Source of the DNA: CAWBJO01 sp963789175
Lineage (GTDB): Bacteria > Pseudomonadota > Alphaproteobacteria > Rhizobiales > Aestuariivirgaceae
Direction of reading: 5' to 3'
Length of the DNA: 64,000 nt
Assembly: GCA_963789175.1 (NCBI GenBank)
Contig: CAWBJO010000006.1
Span: forward strand, 62,001 to 126,000
Each line of letters begins with the position of its first letter. Positions within the stretch are counted from its first letter, which is position 1. Made by a program: the position numbers and the translations under genes. The notes under the pieces were generated by a model. That model did no database searches. It was given only the letters and a program-made list of their open reading frames with translations, and was not told where the DNA came from. Positions 54,088 to 62,759 of this stretch are shown piece after piece.

Positions 54088-54982
54088 ATGCTTGAGACCG
54101 AGACCCAGCTCGATGCGTATCTGGGCCTAGATACCTGGGGGGACGAGGACATTCTGGCCGCCTTGGCAAGAAGCCAACGGCGCGCCGTAGACTGCGTCGC
54201 CCATTCCTTCATCAACATCGCACGCGCGGCCGACAGCCTGGTCGCCGGACTGCGGGCCGGAGGGCGTCTGGTCTATGCCGGGTCGGGAAGCGCCATTCGC
54301 CAGGGAATTGTCGACGGCGCAGAGCTTCCCGCGACCTTCGGCCTGTCCGTCGAGCGGCTCGCCTACCTGATCGCCGGAGGGCGCGAGGCGGTGTTCGACG
54401 GTACCGGGGCGACCGAGGACGATCGGTCGGCAGCCGAGCAGGGAGCCCGCGAGCTCGCTCTCGAGTTCCAGCGACCGGATGATCGCGATAAGCGCCAGCG
54501 GCTCCACGCCCTACACGCTGGCGGCGGCCGAAGTCGCCAAGGCGGCCGGCACCCCCGTCATCGCCATCGTCAACAACGCCAACTCGCTGCTCGGCCAAGT
54601 CGCCCAGCATGAGATCTTCCTCGATTCGGGACCGGAGGTGATCGCCGGCTCGACGCGCATGGCGGCGGGCACCGCGCAGAAATGCGCCCTCAATCTCCTG
54701 TCCACGCTGGCGCATATCCGGCTTGGTGCCGTGCACGACGGACTCATGGTCAGCGTCCGGGCCGACAACACGAAGCTGAAGGCACGCGCCTGCGGCATCG
54801 TTTCGCGGATTGCAAAGGTTGATCCGACTCGCGCCCACCGTGCGCTCGAAACTGCCGACGGCGACGTGAAGCCGGCCGTCCTGCTGTGCGCCGGCGCCAA
54901 GGACCTGGCGACCGCAAGAGAGCTGATCCAACGGTCGCACGGCAATTTGCGGCTGGCCTTGCAACGCCTTGCCGCGCCATAG
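54088..54982 (+). pseudogene. murQ: MurNAc-6-phosphate etherase-like SIS protein, one frameshift
   Basis: Two frames together make one MurQ. The 5' frame (MLETETQLDAYLGLDTWGDEDIL, then GGRLVYAGSGSAIRQGIVDGAELPATFG) carries the first SIS half and the family tail IAGGREAV. It then leaves frame at about 54455-54478. The next frame (MIAISASGSTPYTLAAAEVAK, GPEVIAGSTRMAAGTAQK, LGAVHDGLMV) completes the SIS domain and the C-terminus to 54982. MurQ cleaves the lactyl ether of MurNAc-6-P to give GlcNAc-6-P, the NagA substrate. One inserted or lost base explains the break; a sequencing error is as likely as a real mutation. Confidence 0.8.
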
Positions 54983-55026
54983 TAGTGGCCACGTCAATTC
55001 TGTAACGGGCGTAGGAGGAGATTTCC

Positions 55027-56286
55027 ATGGTGAAGACTGCATTGCGATCCCTGACGCTCGCCGTAGCGACGTGGGCGCTCATGGCGGGTGCCGCATCGGC
55101 CGGCAAGCTGACGATCGAAAGCTGGCGCAACGACGACGCCGAAATCTGGAAGACGAAGATCATTCCGGCATTCCAGGCCAAGAATCCCGACATCGAGATC
55201 GAGTTCACGCCGACGGCGCCCAAGGAGTACAACGCGGCGCTGAACGCCCGGCTTCAGGGCGGAACGGCCGGCGACCTCATCACCTGCCGGCCTTTCGATG
55301 CGTCGCTCGACCTGTTCAACAAGAGCTATCTCGCTGCGCTGAACGACCTGCCGAGCATGGCGGGATTCTCGGATGTCGCGAAGAGCGCCTGGACCACCGA
55401 CGACGGCAAGACGACCTTCTGCGTGCCGATGGCCTCGGTCATCCACGGCTTCGTCTACAACAAGGAGATCTTCGACAAGCTCGGCCTCAAGGAGCCGAAG
55501 ACCGAAGACGAGTTCTACGCGGTCCTCGAAGCGATCAAGAAGGACGGAAACTACACGCCGCTGGTCATGGGCACCGCCGACCAGTGGGAAGCCGCGACCA
55601 TGGGCTTCCAGAACATCGGCCCGAACTACTGGAAGGGCGAAGAAGGCCGCAAGAAGCTGATCTCGGGCGAGGCCAAGTTCACCGATCCGGAATACGTCCA
55701 GTCGTTCGCCGCGCTGGCGAAGTGGGCACCCTATCTGGGCGACGGGTACAAGGCGCAGACCTATCCCGACAGCCAGAACCTATTCTCGCTCGGCAAGGGC
55801 GCGATCTACGCGGCCGGCTCATGGGACATCTCGACCTTCCGCACGCAAGGCGGCTTCCCGATGGGAGCCTTCCGGCCGCCAGTGCCGGCGGGAGCGACGG
55901 ACTGCTACATCTCCGACCACACCGACATCGGCATCGGGATGAACGCGGCTTCGAAGAACCCGGAGGACGCCAAGAAGTTCCTCGACTGGATCGGCTCGGA
56001 AGAGTTCGCGAACATTTTCGCGAATTCGCTGCCGGGCTTCTTCCCGCTCTCGAACGCCAAGGTGACGCTGTCGGACGACGTCGCGCAGACGTTCGTCAGC
56101 TGGCGGGGAGAGTGCAAGTCGACGATCCGCAACTCCTACCAGATCCTGTCGCGCGGAACGCCGAACCTGGAGAACGAGCTATGGAATGTCTCGGCGCAGG
56201 TCATCAACGGCACGATGACTCCGGAGGCCGCGGCCCAGCAGGCCGAGGACGGCTTGAAGAAGTGGTACGCGCCGCACAAGCAGTAA
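55027..56286 (+). CDS. ABC importer, sugar-binding protein
   Basis: 419 residues. Signal peptide (MVKTALRSLTLAVATWALMAGAASA). Extracellular solute-binding family 1 (MalE-like): the N-terminal KLTIESWRNDDAEIWKTKII, a hinge-linked two-lobe body, and GKGAIYAAGSWDIS, typical of oligosaccharide or amino-sugar binders. GGAGGAG lies before the ATG. It starts 44 bases after murQ; context suggests GlcNAc, chitobiose or muropeptide sugars. A stem-loop separates it from the permeases. Confidence 0.93.
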   Translation: MVKTALRSLTLAVATWALMAGAASAGKLTIESWRNDDAEIWKTKIIPAFQAKNPDIEIEFTPTAPKEYNAALNARLQGGTAGDLITCRPFDASLDLFNKSYLAALNDLPSMAGFSDVAKSAWTTDDGKTTFCVPMASVIHGFVYNKEIFDKLGLKEPKTEDEFYAVLEAIKKDGNYTPLVMGTADQWEAATMGFQNIGPNYWKGEEGRKKLISGEAKFTDPEYVQSFAALAKWAPYLGDGYKAQTYPDSQNLFSLGKGAIYAAGSWDISTFRTQGGFPMGAFRPPVPAGATDCYISDHTDIGIGMNAASKNPEDAKKFLDWIGSEEFANIFANSLPGFFPLSNAKVTLSDDVAQTFVSWRGECKSTIRNSYQILSRGTPNLENELWNVSAQVINGTMTPEAAAQQAEDGLKKWYAPHKQ

Positions 56287-56297
56287 TGGCTATGGGT

Positions 56298-56330
56298 ACG
56301 ACCGCGGGGCAAGCTTCGTTCCGCGGTCGT
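56298..56330 (+). other. Intercistronic stem-loop between binding protein and permease
   Basis: ACGACCGCGG (56298-56307) and CCGCGGTCGT (56321-56330) with a 13-base loop, no T run. Placed like the malE-malF stem, it could protect the upstream message and lower permease expression. Confidence 0.65.
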
Positions 56331-56350
56331 GACCCTTCAATCATGCCGAG

Positions 56351-57301
56351 ATGAAACCGGAGGAGAACAGCGGCCTCGTCGGCGTCTCACGCGTCGCCTT
56401 CCTGACCATCCTGCTGTTCTTCCTGGCACCCGCCGTCATCGTCTATTCGGCGTTCTCCATCTTTCCCCTGCTTTCGACGATCCTCTATTCCACCTACGAC
56501 GTGAAGGCCGACGGGTCGCTCGACCATGTCGGCCTCGATAATTTCCGTACGCTTCTTGGCGATCCCACCTGGTCGGTGCCGTTCTGGAACGCTTTCCGGA
56601 ACAACGTGGTGTTCTTTCTCATCCACATGCTCGTTCAAAACCCGATCGGCGTGGCGCTGGCGGCGCTCCTCAGCCTGCCGCGGCTCAAGCTCAGAAGCAC
56701 CTATCGGACCCTGATCTTCATGCCGACGATGCTGTCGGTGGTGATCATCGGCTTCGCATGGCAGCTCATCCTGTCGCCACTGTGGGGCATCGCCAAAAGC
56801 TTCCTGAACGCCATCGGATTGGGCTTTCTCTTTGCGCCATGGCTGGGGCAGGAGGAGACGGCGCTCATCACCCTGTCGCTCATCTCCGTCTGGCAGTTCG
56901 TCGGCATTCCGATGATCCTCATCTACACGGCACTGCTGGCCATCCCGGACGAACTGACCGACGCGGCGACCGTGGACGGGCTCAACCAGCTGCAGATCTT
57001 CTTCTGGATCAAGCTGCCGCTCATCCTGCCGACAATCGGCCTCGTGTCCGTCCTCACCTTCGTCAACAACTTCAACGCCTTCGATCTCATCTATGCGGTG
57101 AAGGGCGCGCTGGCCGGGCCGAACTTCTCGGCCGACATCATGGGCACGTTCTTCTACCGGGCGTTCTTCGGCAACCAGCTGCAGCCCGGAGATCCGGCCA
57201 TGGGAGCGGCAGTGGCGACCATGATGTTCCTCATCATCCTGGTCGGCGTCATGATCTATCTCTTCGTCGTGCAGCGCCGCATGCAGCGTTATTCGTTCTG
57301 A
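56351..57301 (+). CDS. ABC sugar importer permease 1 (MalF-like)
   Basis: 316 residues with six predicted membrane helices, the first LTILLFFLAPAVIVYSAFSIFPLL. The EAA loop reads ELTDAATVDGLNQLQIFFWIKLPLILP, the coupling segment to the ATPase. CUT1-type binding-protein-dependent transporter. It follows the stem-loop after the binding-protein gene. Confidence 0.93.
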   Translation: MKPEENSGLVGVSRVAFLTILLFFLAPAVIVYSAFSIFPLLSTILYSTYDVKADGSLDHVGLDNFRTLLGDPTWSVPFWNAFRNNVVFFLIHMLVQNPIGVALAALLSLPRLKLRSTYRTLIFMPTMLSVVIIGFAWQLILSPLWGIAKSFLNAIGLGFLFAPWLGQEETALITLSLISVWQFVGIPMILIYTALLAIPDELTDAATVDGLNQLQIFFWIKLPLILPTIGLVSVLTFVNNFNAFDLIYAVKGALAGPNFSADIMGTFFYRAFFGNQLQPGDPAMGAAVATMMFLIILVGVMIYLFVVQRRMQRYSF

Positions 57302-57309
57302 GTTCCGGC

Positions 57310-58137
57310 ATGCGACGACCAGCCAGCGCCCTCGCCGTACACGCCGTCCTCGCCAGCTATACGGTGCTGGCGCTTTTCCCGATCGTGCTGGTCATCATGA
57401 ACTCGTTCAAGGCGCGACGATCGATCTTCGGCGAGCCGCTCGCACCGCCGACGCCATCGACCGCAACGCTCGTCGGCTACGAGAAGGTCTTTTCCGATTC
57501 ATCCGTTGCCAGCTACTACCTCAACAGCCTAACGGTGACGGGTGGAACGATCGCGCTGACGCTGCTCTTCGGAGCAATGGCGGGGTGGGCGCTCAGCGAA
57601 TACCGATTTCGCGGCAACCGGTGGCTCGGACTGTATCTCGCAATCGGCATCATGGTGCCCATCCGGCTCGGCTCAGTCGCCATTCTCCAGCTCATCGTCG
57701 ACCTCAATCTCATCAACACGCTGACGGCGCTCATCCTCATCTACACGGCGCAGAACCTGCCGCTTGCCACGTTCATCCTGACGGAGTTCATCGCCCAGAT
57801 TCCGCGCGACCTGCGGGAAGCCGGGCGATGCGACGGTCTCAGCGAGTACCGCATCTTCTTCCACATCATCGTGCCGCTGGTGCGTCCGGCCATGGCGACG
57901 GTCGCCGTATTTACGATGATCCCGGTCTGGAACGACCTGTGGTTTCCACTGCTCATCGCACCCACGAACGGAAAGCAGACCATCACCCTCGGCATCCAGC
58001 AGTTCCTGGGGCAATACATCACAGACTGGAATTCGGTGCTCGCGGCGCTGTCGACGGCAATCGTCCCCGTCCTGGTACTCTACGTCGTATTCTCACGCCA
58101 ATTCATTCGCGGGTTGACATCCGGGGCGGTGAAATGA
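57310..58137 (+). CDS. ABC sugar importer permease 2 (MalG-like)
   Basis: 275 residues from ATG 57310, 8 bases after permease 1. Six helices; the first is VHAVLASYTVLALFPIVLVIM. EAA loop: PRDLREAGRCDGLSEYRIFFHIIVPLVRP. A longer in-frame reading to 56758 lies inside permease 1 and is rejected. Forms the heterodimeric channel with permease 1. Confidence 0.93.
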   Translation: MRRPASALAVHAVLASYTVLALFPIVLVIMNSFKARRSIFGEPLAPPTPSTATLVGYEKVFSDSSVASYYLNSLTVTGGTIALTLLFGAMAGWALSEYRFRGNRWLGLYLAIGIMVPIRLGSVAILQLIVDLNLINTLTALILIYTAQNLPLATFILTEFIAQIPRDLREAGRCDGLSEYRIFFHIIVPLVRPAMATVAVFTMIPVWNDLWFPLLIAPTNGKQTITLGIQQFLGQYITDWNSVLAALSTAIVPVLVLYVVFSRQFIRGLTSGAVK

Positions 58138-58144
58138 GGGAAGC

Positions 58145-59230
58145 GTGGCGGAAGTAACAATCGCGAACCTGCACAAGTCCTTCGGACTGGTCGAAGCCTT
58201 GCGGGACATCAGCCTGACGGTCGAGGACGGCTCGTTCGTCGTGCTGGTCGGGCCGTCGGGGTGCGGGAAATCGACCTTGCTTCGGACAATCGCGGGACTC
58301 GAACCCATCACGCGCGGCGCGATCAGCATCGGCGGACAGCCGGTGGCCAACCTGCCGCCGGCCGAGCGCGGCATCGCCATGGTATTCCAGTCTTACGCGC
58401 TCTATCCGCACATGGACGTCTACGGAAACATGGCGTTCGGGCTGCGGTTTGCGGGAGTCGCAAAGAAAGAGATCGACCGCCGAGTACAGGAGGCGGCGCG
58501 CATCCTGCAGCTCGAGCCGCTGCTCAAGCGAAAGCCGCGGGAGCTTTCGGGCGGGCAGCGGCAGCGGGTGGCGATCGGGCGAGCCATCGTGCGCGAGCCG
58601 AAGGTCTTCCTGTTCGACGAGCCGCTGTCGAACCTCGATGCCGCGCTGCGCATCAACACGCGGGTCGAGATCGCCAAGCTGCACCGCATGCTGAAGGCCA
58701 CCATCATCTACGTCACGCACGACCAGGTCGAAGCCATGACTCTCGCGGACAAGATCGTCGTGATGAACAGGGGAGAGATCGCGCAAATCGGGGCTCCGCT
58801 CGACCTCTACTACCGCCCGGCCGACATGTTCGTCGGGGGCTTCATCGGCTCGCCGGCGATGAATTTCGTTCCGGCGCGCATCGTCGAGGCGCGCTCCGGT
58901 TCCCTTCGGATTGCGCTCAAGGGCGGCGGCGAAATCGCTTTCCCCGCGGGAGCGAAGGTGACGAAGGGGCCGGTTACCGTCGGCTTTCGTCCGGAGCATA
59001 TCGCGCTCGAGCGCCGCAACGGGGGCCCGCTCGCCGGCACCGTCGAGATCGTCGAACGGCTCGGCGAAACCGGGTTCGCCCACGTGAAACTCAACACCGG
59101 GCAGACGGTCGTTGCGGAAGTTCGGGGCGCGCCAGCCCACGGGACGGGGTCCGAGGTCCAGATCAAGCTCACCGACGAGAACGTCCACCTCTTCGACGAG
59201 CGGGGGCTGGCGATCGCCCGGGCTTCCTAG
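58145..59230 (+). CDS. ABC sugar importer ATPase (MalK/UgpC-like)
   Basis: 361 residues with GTG start. Walker A GPSGCGKST, Q-loop FQSYALYPHMDVYGNMAFG, signature LSGGQRQRVAIGRA, Walker B FLFDEPLSNLDAALR and switch His in VTHDQVEAM. A C-terminal TOBE/OB regulatory domain (GFRPEHIAL, LTDENVHLFDERG) completes the CUT1-type ATPase. It ends 4 bases before the convergent moeA stop. Confidence 0.94.
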   Translation: MAEVTIANLHKSFGLVEALRDISLTVEDGSFVVLVGPSGCGKSTLLRTIAGLEPITRGAISIGGQPVANLPPAERGIAMVFQSYALYPHMDVYGNMAFGLRFAGVAKKEIDRRVQEAARILQLEPLLKRKPRELSGGQRQRVAIGRAIVREPKVFLFDEPLSNLDAALRINTRVEIAKLHRMLKATIIYVTHDQVEAMTLADKIVVMNRGEIAQIGAPLDLYYRPADMFVGGFIGSPAMNFVPARIVEARSGSLRIALKGGGEIAFPAGAKVTKGPVTVGFRPEHIALERRNGGPLAGTVEIVERLGETGFAHVKLNTGQTVVAEVRGAPAHGTGSEVQIKLTDENVHLFDERGLAIARAS

Positions 59231-60450
59231 AAATCCAGGGGAAGGACTTCCACCTCGGTGCCCTCGGTCGCTGCAGCGGCAAAAGGCGGCCGGATGATGA
59301 GGCATTGGGCGCGCTGAAACACCTTCAGCATCGAACTGTCCTGCGTGTCGAAAGGCATCGCCACCAGAGTTCCATCGCCGGCGCGGGCCAGCGTGCCGCG
59401 GGCATACTCCTCGCGAAGGTCGTTCGCCTTCATGGCAGCGCCCAAGCGCGCCGTCACGCGATCGTCCTCGCTCGGCATGCCGAGCAGCGCAGCGATCAGC
59501 GGCTTCAGGAATATGCGGGCGCATACCAGAGCCGACACCGGATTGCCGGGCAGTCCGAGGATCCGCTGCCTGCCGTGCCGCGCGAAAATCAGGGGCTTGC
59601 CGGGACGCATGGCGATCTTCCAGAAATCGAGCCGAATGCCCGACTCGGCGAGTGCCTGGCGAACGAGATCGTGCTCGCCGACCGAGGCGCCGCCGGTGAA
59701 AACCAGAATGTCGGCGCGGGCGTTGCGCCGAATGGCAGCCTTGATCGCCGACAGCTTGTCGGGAACGACGCCGACATCGGTCGGGCTGCCGCCGAAGCGC
59801 GACACAGCCGCAGCAAGAGCGAAGGTGTTCGACGAGACGATCTGGTGGACCCCCGGACGCATGCCGGGTCGCACGAGCTCGTCGCCGGTGGCGGCAATGG
59901 CGACGGCGGGCCTGAGGCGAACCGGAAGGCCAGGGTGATTGAGCGAGGCCGCCATGCCGAGGTCGCGGGCGTTGAGGCGGCGGCCGGCTGACATCACGAT
60001 CTCGCCCTTGGCGTAGTCAAGACCACGCCGGCGGACGTGAAGCCCGCCGCGCACGGATTCGGAGGCGACGATCTCGCTTGCGGCGCCAGGCTGGGCGTTC
60101 TCCTGGATGAGCACGGCGTCGGTGCCGCGCGGCATCGGCGCCCCGGTGAAAATCCGAACGGTCTCGCCTCGACGAACGGTGCGCGGATAGCCCTCGCCGG
60201 CCTTCGACGTTCCGATCAGCTTCAAGCGCGCCATGGCGACGGCCGTGTCCTGCGACCGCACTGCATAGCCATCCATCGCCGAAGCATCGAATGGTGGCTG
60301 ATCGCGGCCGGCCCGGATGTCGCGAGCCAGCACCCGGTCATGGGCGAGGTCGAGTGCGACGGTTTCGACGCCGAGCGGGCGAACACCACTCAGTACCGCC
60401 GCGAGTGCATCCGCGACCGACAGGAGTGGAGGACGGCCGGGAGCGGACAT
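59227..60450 (-). CDS. moeA: Molybdopterin molybdenumtransferase MoeA
   Basis: 407 residues. Inserts molybdate into adenylylated molybdopterin. Signatures: QPPFDASAMDGYAV, the MPRGTDAVLIQEN region, ISSNTFALAAAV-like segment, FTGGASVGEHDLV and LGLPGNPVSALVC. The start at 60450 is 2 bases after the moaC stop. In relatives lexA follows on the 3' side; here the sugar importer does. Confidence 0.94.
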   Translation of the reverse strand: MSAPGRPPLLSVADALAAVLSGVRPLGVETVALDLAHDRVLARDIRAGRDQPPFDASAMDGYAVRSQDTAVAMARLKLIGTSKAGEGYPRTVRRGETVRIFTGAPMPRGTDAVLIQENAQPGAASEIVASESVRGGLHVRRRGLDYAKGEIVMSAGRRLNARDLGMAASLNHPGLPVRLRPAVAIAATGDELVRPGMRPGVHQIVSSNTFALAAAVSRFGGSPTDVGVVPDKLSAIKAAIRRNARADILVFTGGASVGEHDLVRQALAESGIRLDFWKIAMRPGKPLIFARHGRQRILGLPGNPVSALVCARIFLKPLIAALLGMPSEDDRVTARLGAAMKANDLREEYARGTLARAGDGTLVAMPFDTQDSSMLKVFQRAQCLIIRPPFAAAATEGTEVEVLPLDF

Positions 60451-60452
60451 GC

Positions 60453-60938
60453 TCAGCCACCTTCGCGGCGGTAGTTTCCGGACTTGCCGCCGGATTTCTC
60501 GACCAGCCTGACATGCACGATGCTCATGCCGCGATCGACGGCCTTGCACATATCGTAGATGGTGAGGGCCGCGATGCTCGCCGCCGTCAGAGCTTCCATC
60601 TCGGCGCCGGTCCTGGCCTCGAGCCGGACGGTTGCCTCTATGTCGATCGCAACGGAGGTGGGATCGGGAACGAAATCGACCACCACTTCGCTCAGCGGCA
60701 GTGGATGACAGAGCGGAATGAGCTCATGCGTTCGCTTGGCGGCCATGATGCCCGCGACGCGGGCGACGGCCAGAACGTCGCCCTTGGCTGCCGTTCCCTT
60801 CGTGATCATCTCCAGTGTCTCGGGCTTCATCTCGATTCGGGCGCGGGCCTTGGCCATGCGCGCCGTGACCGGCTTGCCGCCGACGTCGACCATGCGGGCG
60901 CGTCCCCTGTCGTCGAGATGGGTCAATCGGGACGTCAT
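60453..60938 (-). CDS. moaC: Cyclic pyranopterin monophosphate synthase MoaC
   Basis: 161 residues. Second step of molybdopterin synthesis, making cPMP. Signatures: the N-terminal DDRGRARMVDVGGKPVTARMA, KGDVLAVARVAGIMAAKRTHELIPLCHPLPLSEV across two conserved blocks, MEALTAASIAALTIYDMCKA, and the terminal GGKSGNYRRE. The ATG overlaps the trpC stop by four bases. Confidence 0.96.
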   Translation of the reverse strand: MTSRLTHLDDRGRARMVDVGGKPVTARMAKARARIEMKPETLEMITKGTAAKGDVLAVARVAGIMAAKRTHELIPLCHPLPLSEVVVDFVPDPTSVAIDIEATVRLEARTGAEMEALTAASIAALTIYDMCKAVDRGMSIVHVRLVEKSGGKSGNYRREGG

Positions 60939-61744
60939 GGCACGCCTGCGAGCTTGCGATCGAGAATGGCCCTGGTCGCGGCCTCGACGTCGGGCTGGCG
61001 CATGAGACTCTCGCCGATCAGAAATGCGTGGACGCCGGCGCGCGCCAGGCGCCCCAGATCCTGCGGCGTGAAGAGCCCGCTCTCGCTCACCACGAGATAA
61101 CCTTCCGGCACCTTCGGCACGAGACGTTCGGACACTTCCAGCCGCGTCTCGAACGTCCGAAGGTCGCGGTTGTTGATGCCGATGAGCCTCGACTTCAGTC
61201 GCAGCGCGCGCTCGAGCTCGGCTTCGTCATGGACCTCGACAAGGACATCCATGCCCCAGTCGCGAGCTTCCGCCTCGAGCTCGCCGGCCAGACCGTCATC
61301 GATCATTGCGAGGATCAACAGGATGCAGTCGGCGCCCATGAGGCGGGCCTCCGCGACCTGGTACGGATCGAGCATGAAATCCTTGCGCAGGGCGGGCAGG
61401 CCTGTCACCGAGCGGGCGGCGAGGAGGAATTCGGGCGCACCCTGGAACGACGGCTGGTCGGTCAGGACGGAAAGGCAAGTCGCGCCGCCGGCTTCGTATG
61501 CAAGAGCCAGGGCCGGCGGATTGAAATCGGCACGGATCAGGCCTTTGGAGGGGCTCGCCTTCTTGATTTCGGCGATCAGCGCCCACTCTCCCGCCGCCGC
61601 CTTCATCTCGAGCGCCTTCAGGAACGGGCGGACCGGCGGTGCCTCGAGGGCCTCGCGCTCGAGCGTCGCCTGGGCAAACTGGACTTTGCCCCGGGCAACC
61701 TCCTCACGCTTGTAGGCAGCGATCTGGTCGAGAACTGTAGCCAT
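60935..61744 (-). CDS. trpC: Indole-3-glycerol phosphate synthase
   Basis: 269 residues, monofunctional. TIM barrel with ALIAEIKKASPSKGLIR (Lys/Glu), FQGAPEFL, ALRKDFMLDPYQV (Lys), GINNRDLRTFE (Asn/Arg) and SESGLFTPQDL. Follows trpD by 4 bases. Confidence 0.96.
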   Translation of the reverse strand: MATVLDQIAAYKREEVARGKVQFAQATLEREALEAPPVRPFLKALEMKAAAGEWALIAEIKKASPSKGLIRADFNPPALALAYEAGGATCLSVLTDQPSFQGAPEFLLAARSVTGLPALRKDFMLDPYQVAEARLMGADCILLILAMIDDGLAGELEAEARDWGMDVLVEVHDEAELERALRLKSRLIGINNRDLRTFETRLEVSERLVPKVPEGYLVVSESGLFTPQDLGRLARAGVHAFLIGESLMRQPDVEAATRAILDRKLAGVP

Positions 61745-61748
61745 GGCA

Positions 61749-62759
61749 TCAGCCGTTCGACAACATGACGAACTTGTCGAGCGCCGACTTGGCGCGACCG
61801 GAGGAAACGGAATCGGCGGCGATGCGGATTCCCTCTTTCAGGTCCCGCGCCTTGTCCGCGACGACGAGCGCTGCGGCGGTGGTGAGGAGGACAGCGTTGC
61901 GATAGGCTCCCGGGCCGCCTTCGAGCAGGCGCCGCAAAGCCGCGGCGTTCTCGTTGGCGTCGCCGCCCTTGAGGTCGGCCATGGATACCCGATCGAGGCC
62001 GAGCGCTTCCGGCTCGATCTCGAACGTCGTCACCTTGCCGTTCCTGAGCTCCGCGACCCATGTCTTTCCGGCGGGCGTGATTTCGTCGAGATTACCTTCG
62101 CCGTGGGTGATCCACGCGCGTTCCGAGCCGAGATTGTTGAGCACGTGGGCGAGGGGCTCCAGCCACGCCTTGGAAAATACTCCGACCACCTGCCGCTTGA
62201 CGCCGGCCGGATTCGACAGCGGTCCGAGGAGGTTGAAAATGGTCCGCGTGCCGAGCTCGACGCGGCTCGGGCCGACGTGCTTCATGGCCGAGTGGTGCTG
62301 GGGAGCGAACATGAACCCGACGCCGGCCTCACCGATGCAGCGGGAAATCGACTCAGGCCCGATCTCCAACTTGACACCGAGGGCCGCCAGCGTATCGGCG
62401 GCGCCCGATTTAGAGGAGAGGGCCCGGTTGCCGTGCTTGGCGACCTTCAATCCGGCCCCGGCCGCGACGATGGCGGCGGCAGTGGAGATGTTGAAGCTTC
62501 CTGATCCATCGCCACCCGTGCCGACGATATCGATCGCATCCGGCGGCGCGGCGACGCGCAGCATCTTGGCGCGCATGGATTCGACCGCGCCGGTGATCTC
62601 GTCGACCGACTCGCCGCGCACCCGCAGAGCCATCAGGAAGCCGCCGATCTGGGAGGGCGTCGCCTCCCCCGACATCATGATGTCGAAGGCCTCGCGGGCC
62701 TCGGCGCGGGTGAGGGGCCGGCCGTCTGCAGCTTTGGCGATCAGCGACTTGAATGACAT
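61749..62759 (-). CDS. trpD: Anthranilate phosphoribosyltransferase
   Basis: 336 residues. Signatures: DIVGTGGDGSGSFNISTA (PRPP-binding), KHGNRALSSKSGAADTLAALG, and FNLLGPLSNP. Full length. Upstream trpG reads into its first third in another frame, which is abnormal (see trpG). Confidence 0.96.
   Translation of the reverse strand: MSFKSLIAKAADGRPLTRAEAREAFDIMMSGEATPSQIGGFLMALRVRGESVDEITGAVESMRAKMLRVAAPPDAIDIVGTGGDGSGSFNISTAAAIVAAGAGLKVAKHGNRALSSKSGAADTLAALGVKLEIGPESISRCIGEAGVGFMFAPQHHSAMKHVGPSRVELGTRTIFNLLGPLSNPAGVKRQVVGVFSKAWLEPLAHVLNNLGSERAWITHGEGNLDEITPAGKTWVAELRNGKVTTFEIEPEALGLDRVSMADLKGGDANENAAALRRLLEGGPGAYRNAVLLTTAAALVVADKARDLKEGIRIAADSVSSGRAKSALDKFVMLSNG

Noticed and set aside
56758..57309. 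N-terminal extension of permease 2
   Set aside because: Out-of-frame reading of permease 1; the first membrane helix follows the ATG at 57310.
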